Positions 15,533-15,687 of a DNA stretch of 15,687 nt are shown here, in pieces. The notes beneath the pieces were generated by a model. That model did not search any database. It was given only the letters and a program-made list of their open reading frames with translations, and was not told the origin of the DNA. The stretch's first letter is position 1, and every line of letters starts with the position of its first letter. Origin of the DNA: UBA1858 sp965658595 (GTDB lineage: Bacteria; Pseudomonadota; Gammaproteobacteria; UBA4575); NCBI GenBank assembly GCA_965658595.1, contig CBFHSW010000021.1, positions 1 through 15,687 of the forward strand, in the 5' to 3' direction. A program made the translations under genes and the position numbers.

Positions 15533-15538
15533 AAGGGG
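15533..15538 (+). promoter_or_regulatory. Ribosome-binding site of the second tuf gene
   Basis: AAGGGG (15533-15538) lies 9 nt before the ATG at 15548, and an AGAGG touches the start codon. This is better than the sites before rpsG and fusA. The rest of the 63-nt spacer is very AT-rich (15485-15530). It holds a TTGTCA at 15485-15490 but no well-spaced -10 box, so a separate tuf promoter is only possible. Confidence 0.6.
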
Positions 15539-15547
15539 TATCAGAGG

Positions 15548-15687
15548 ATGTCGAAGGAGAAGTTTGAACGTAATAAGCCACACGTAAATGTGGGCACGAT
15601 AGGTCACGTGGATCACGGAAAGACGACGTTAACAGCGGCGTTGACGAAAGTGTCAGCGGAAGCTCAAGGTGGAGAGTTCAAGGATTA
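15548..15687 (+). CDS. tuf: Elongation factor Tu, N-terminal fragment (second tuf copy)
   Basis: This reading frame is open to the window end and encodes 46 residues beginning MSKEKFERNKPHVNVGTIGH. It contains the P loop GHVDHGKT at residues 19-26, which is diagnostic of EF-Tu. As the last gene of the str operon it corresponds to tufA of E. coli. Four of five threonine codons are ACG and three of four alanine codons are GCG, and an ATA codon is used. This resembles the other tuf fragment more than the neighbouring genes. The gene is cut only by the window edge. Confidence 0.97.
   Translation, partial: MSKEKFERNKPHVNVGTIGHVDHGKTTLTAALTKVSAEAQGGEFKD

Noticed and set aside
1..15687. Search for mobile elements, CRISPR arrays, defence or other novel systems
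   Set aside because: All coding space is filled by conserved housekeeping genes in their usual order. Spacers are short and hold only RNA structures and control sites. I saw no transposase, spaced direct-repeat array or unknown gene.

Overview
The window is an ordinary, highly conserved housekeeping locus. It carries the translation and transcription cluster tuf(3' end) - tRNA-Trp - secE - nusG - rplK - rplA - rplJ - rplL - rpoB - rpoC - rpsL - rpsG - fusA - tuf(5' end), all on the + strand. The proteins resemble those of Gammaproteobacteria: SecE is the long three-helix form, RpoB and RpoC carry the proteobacterial lineage-specific inserts, and the EF-Tu, EF-G, S12 and S7 sequences are close to those of E. 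coli. GC content looks moderate, roughly 45 % by eye. I cannot name a genus from this sequence alone. The rpoBC and str operons are adjacent here, whereas in E. coli they are separate. Joined clusters of this kind occur in many other gammaproteobacteria.

Layout. Positions 1-118 hold the last 38 codons of a first tuf gene. A tRNA-Trp(CCA) follows at 158-233, then a short spacer with a 20-bp tandem repeat, then secE and nusG (315-1230). An intrinsic terminator (1274-1297) separates nusG from the L11 operon. rplK-rplA (1359-2485) are preceded by a hairpin that looks like an L1 autoregulatory site. rplJ-rplL (2738-3682) are preceded by a 252-nt leader containing a recognisable L10 leader element. 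The 205-nt rplL-rpoB spacer contains two strong hairpins, at the place where E. coli has an attenuator and an RNase III processing site. rpoB and rpoC fill 3888-12359. The rpoC-rpsL spacer contains a near-consensus sigma70 promoter and, just downstream, a hairpin with a T tract. rpsL, rpsG and fusA (12478-15484) follow with short spacers, and the window ends 46 codons into a second tuf gene.

How the parts fit. The genes make ribosome stalk and L1-arm proteins (L11, L1, L10, L7/L12), decoding-site proteins (S12, S7), translation factors (EF-G, EF-Tu), the beta and beta' subunits of RNA polymerase, the elongation factor NusG and the translocon subunit SecE. Control appears to sit in the untranslated spacers: ribosomal-protein feedback sites for the L11 and L10 units, an attenuator or processing region that sets the ratio of ribosomal protein to polymerase, and a stringent-type promoter for the str unit.

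I found no mobile element, CRISPR array, defence gene or unknown protein, and I see no case for a novel system here. The points worth a second look are the RNA structures between genes, the weak ribosome-binding sites in the str operon, the two tuf copies flanking the cluster and their distinct codon choice, and a lineage insert in RpoB.
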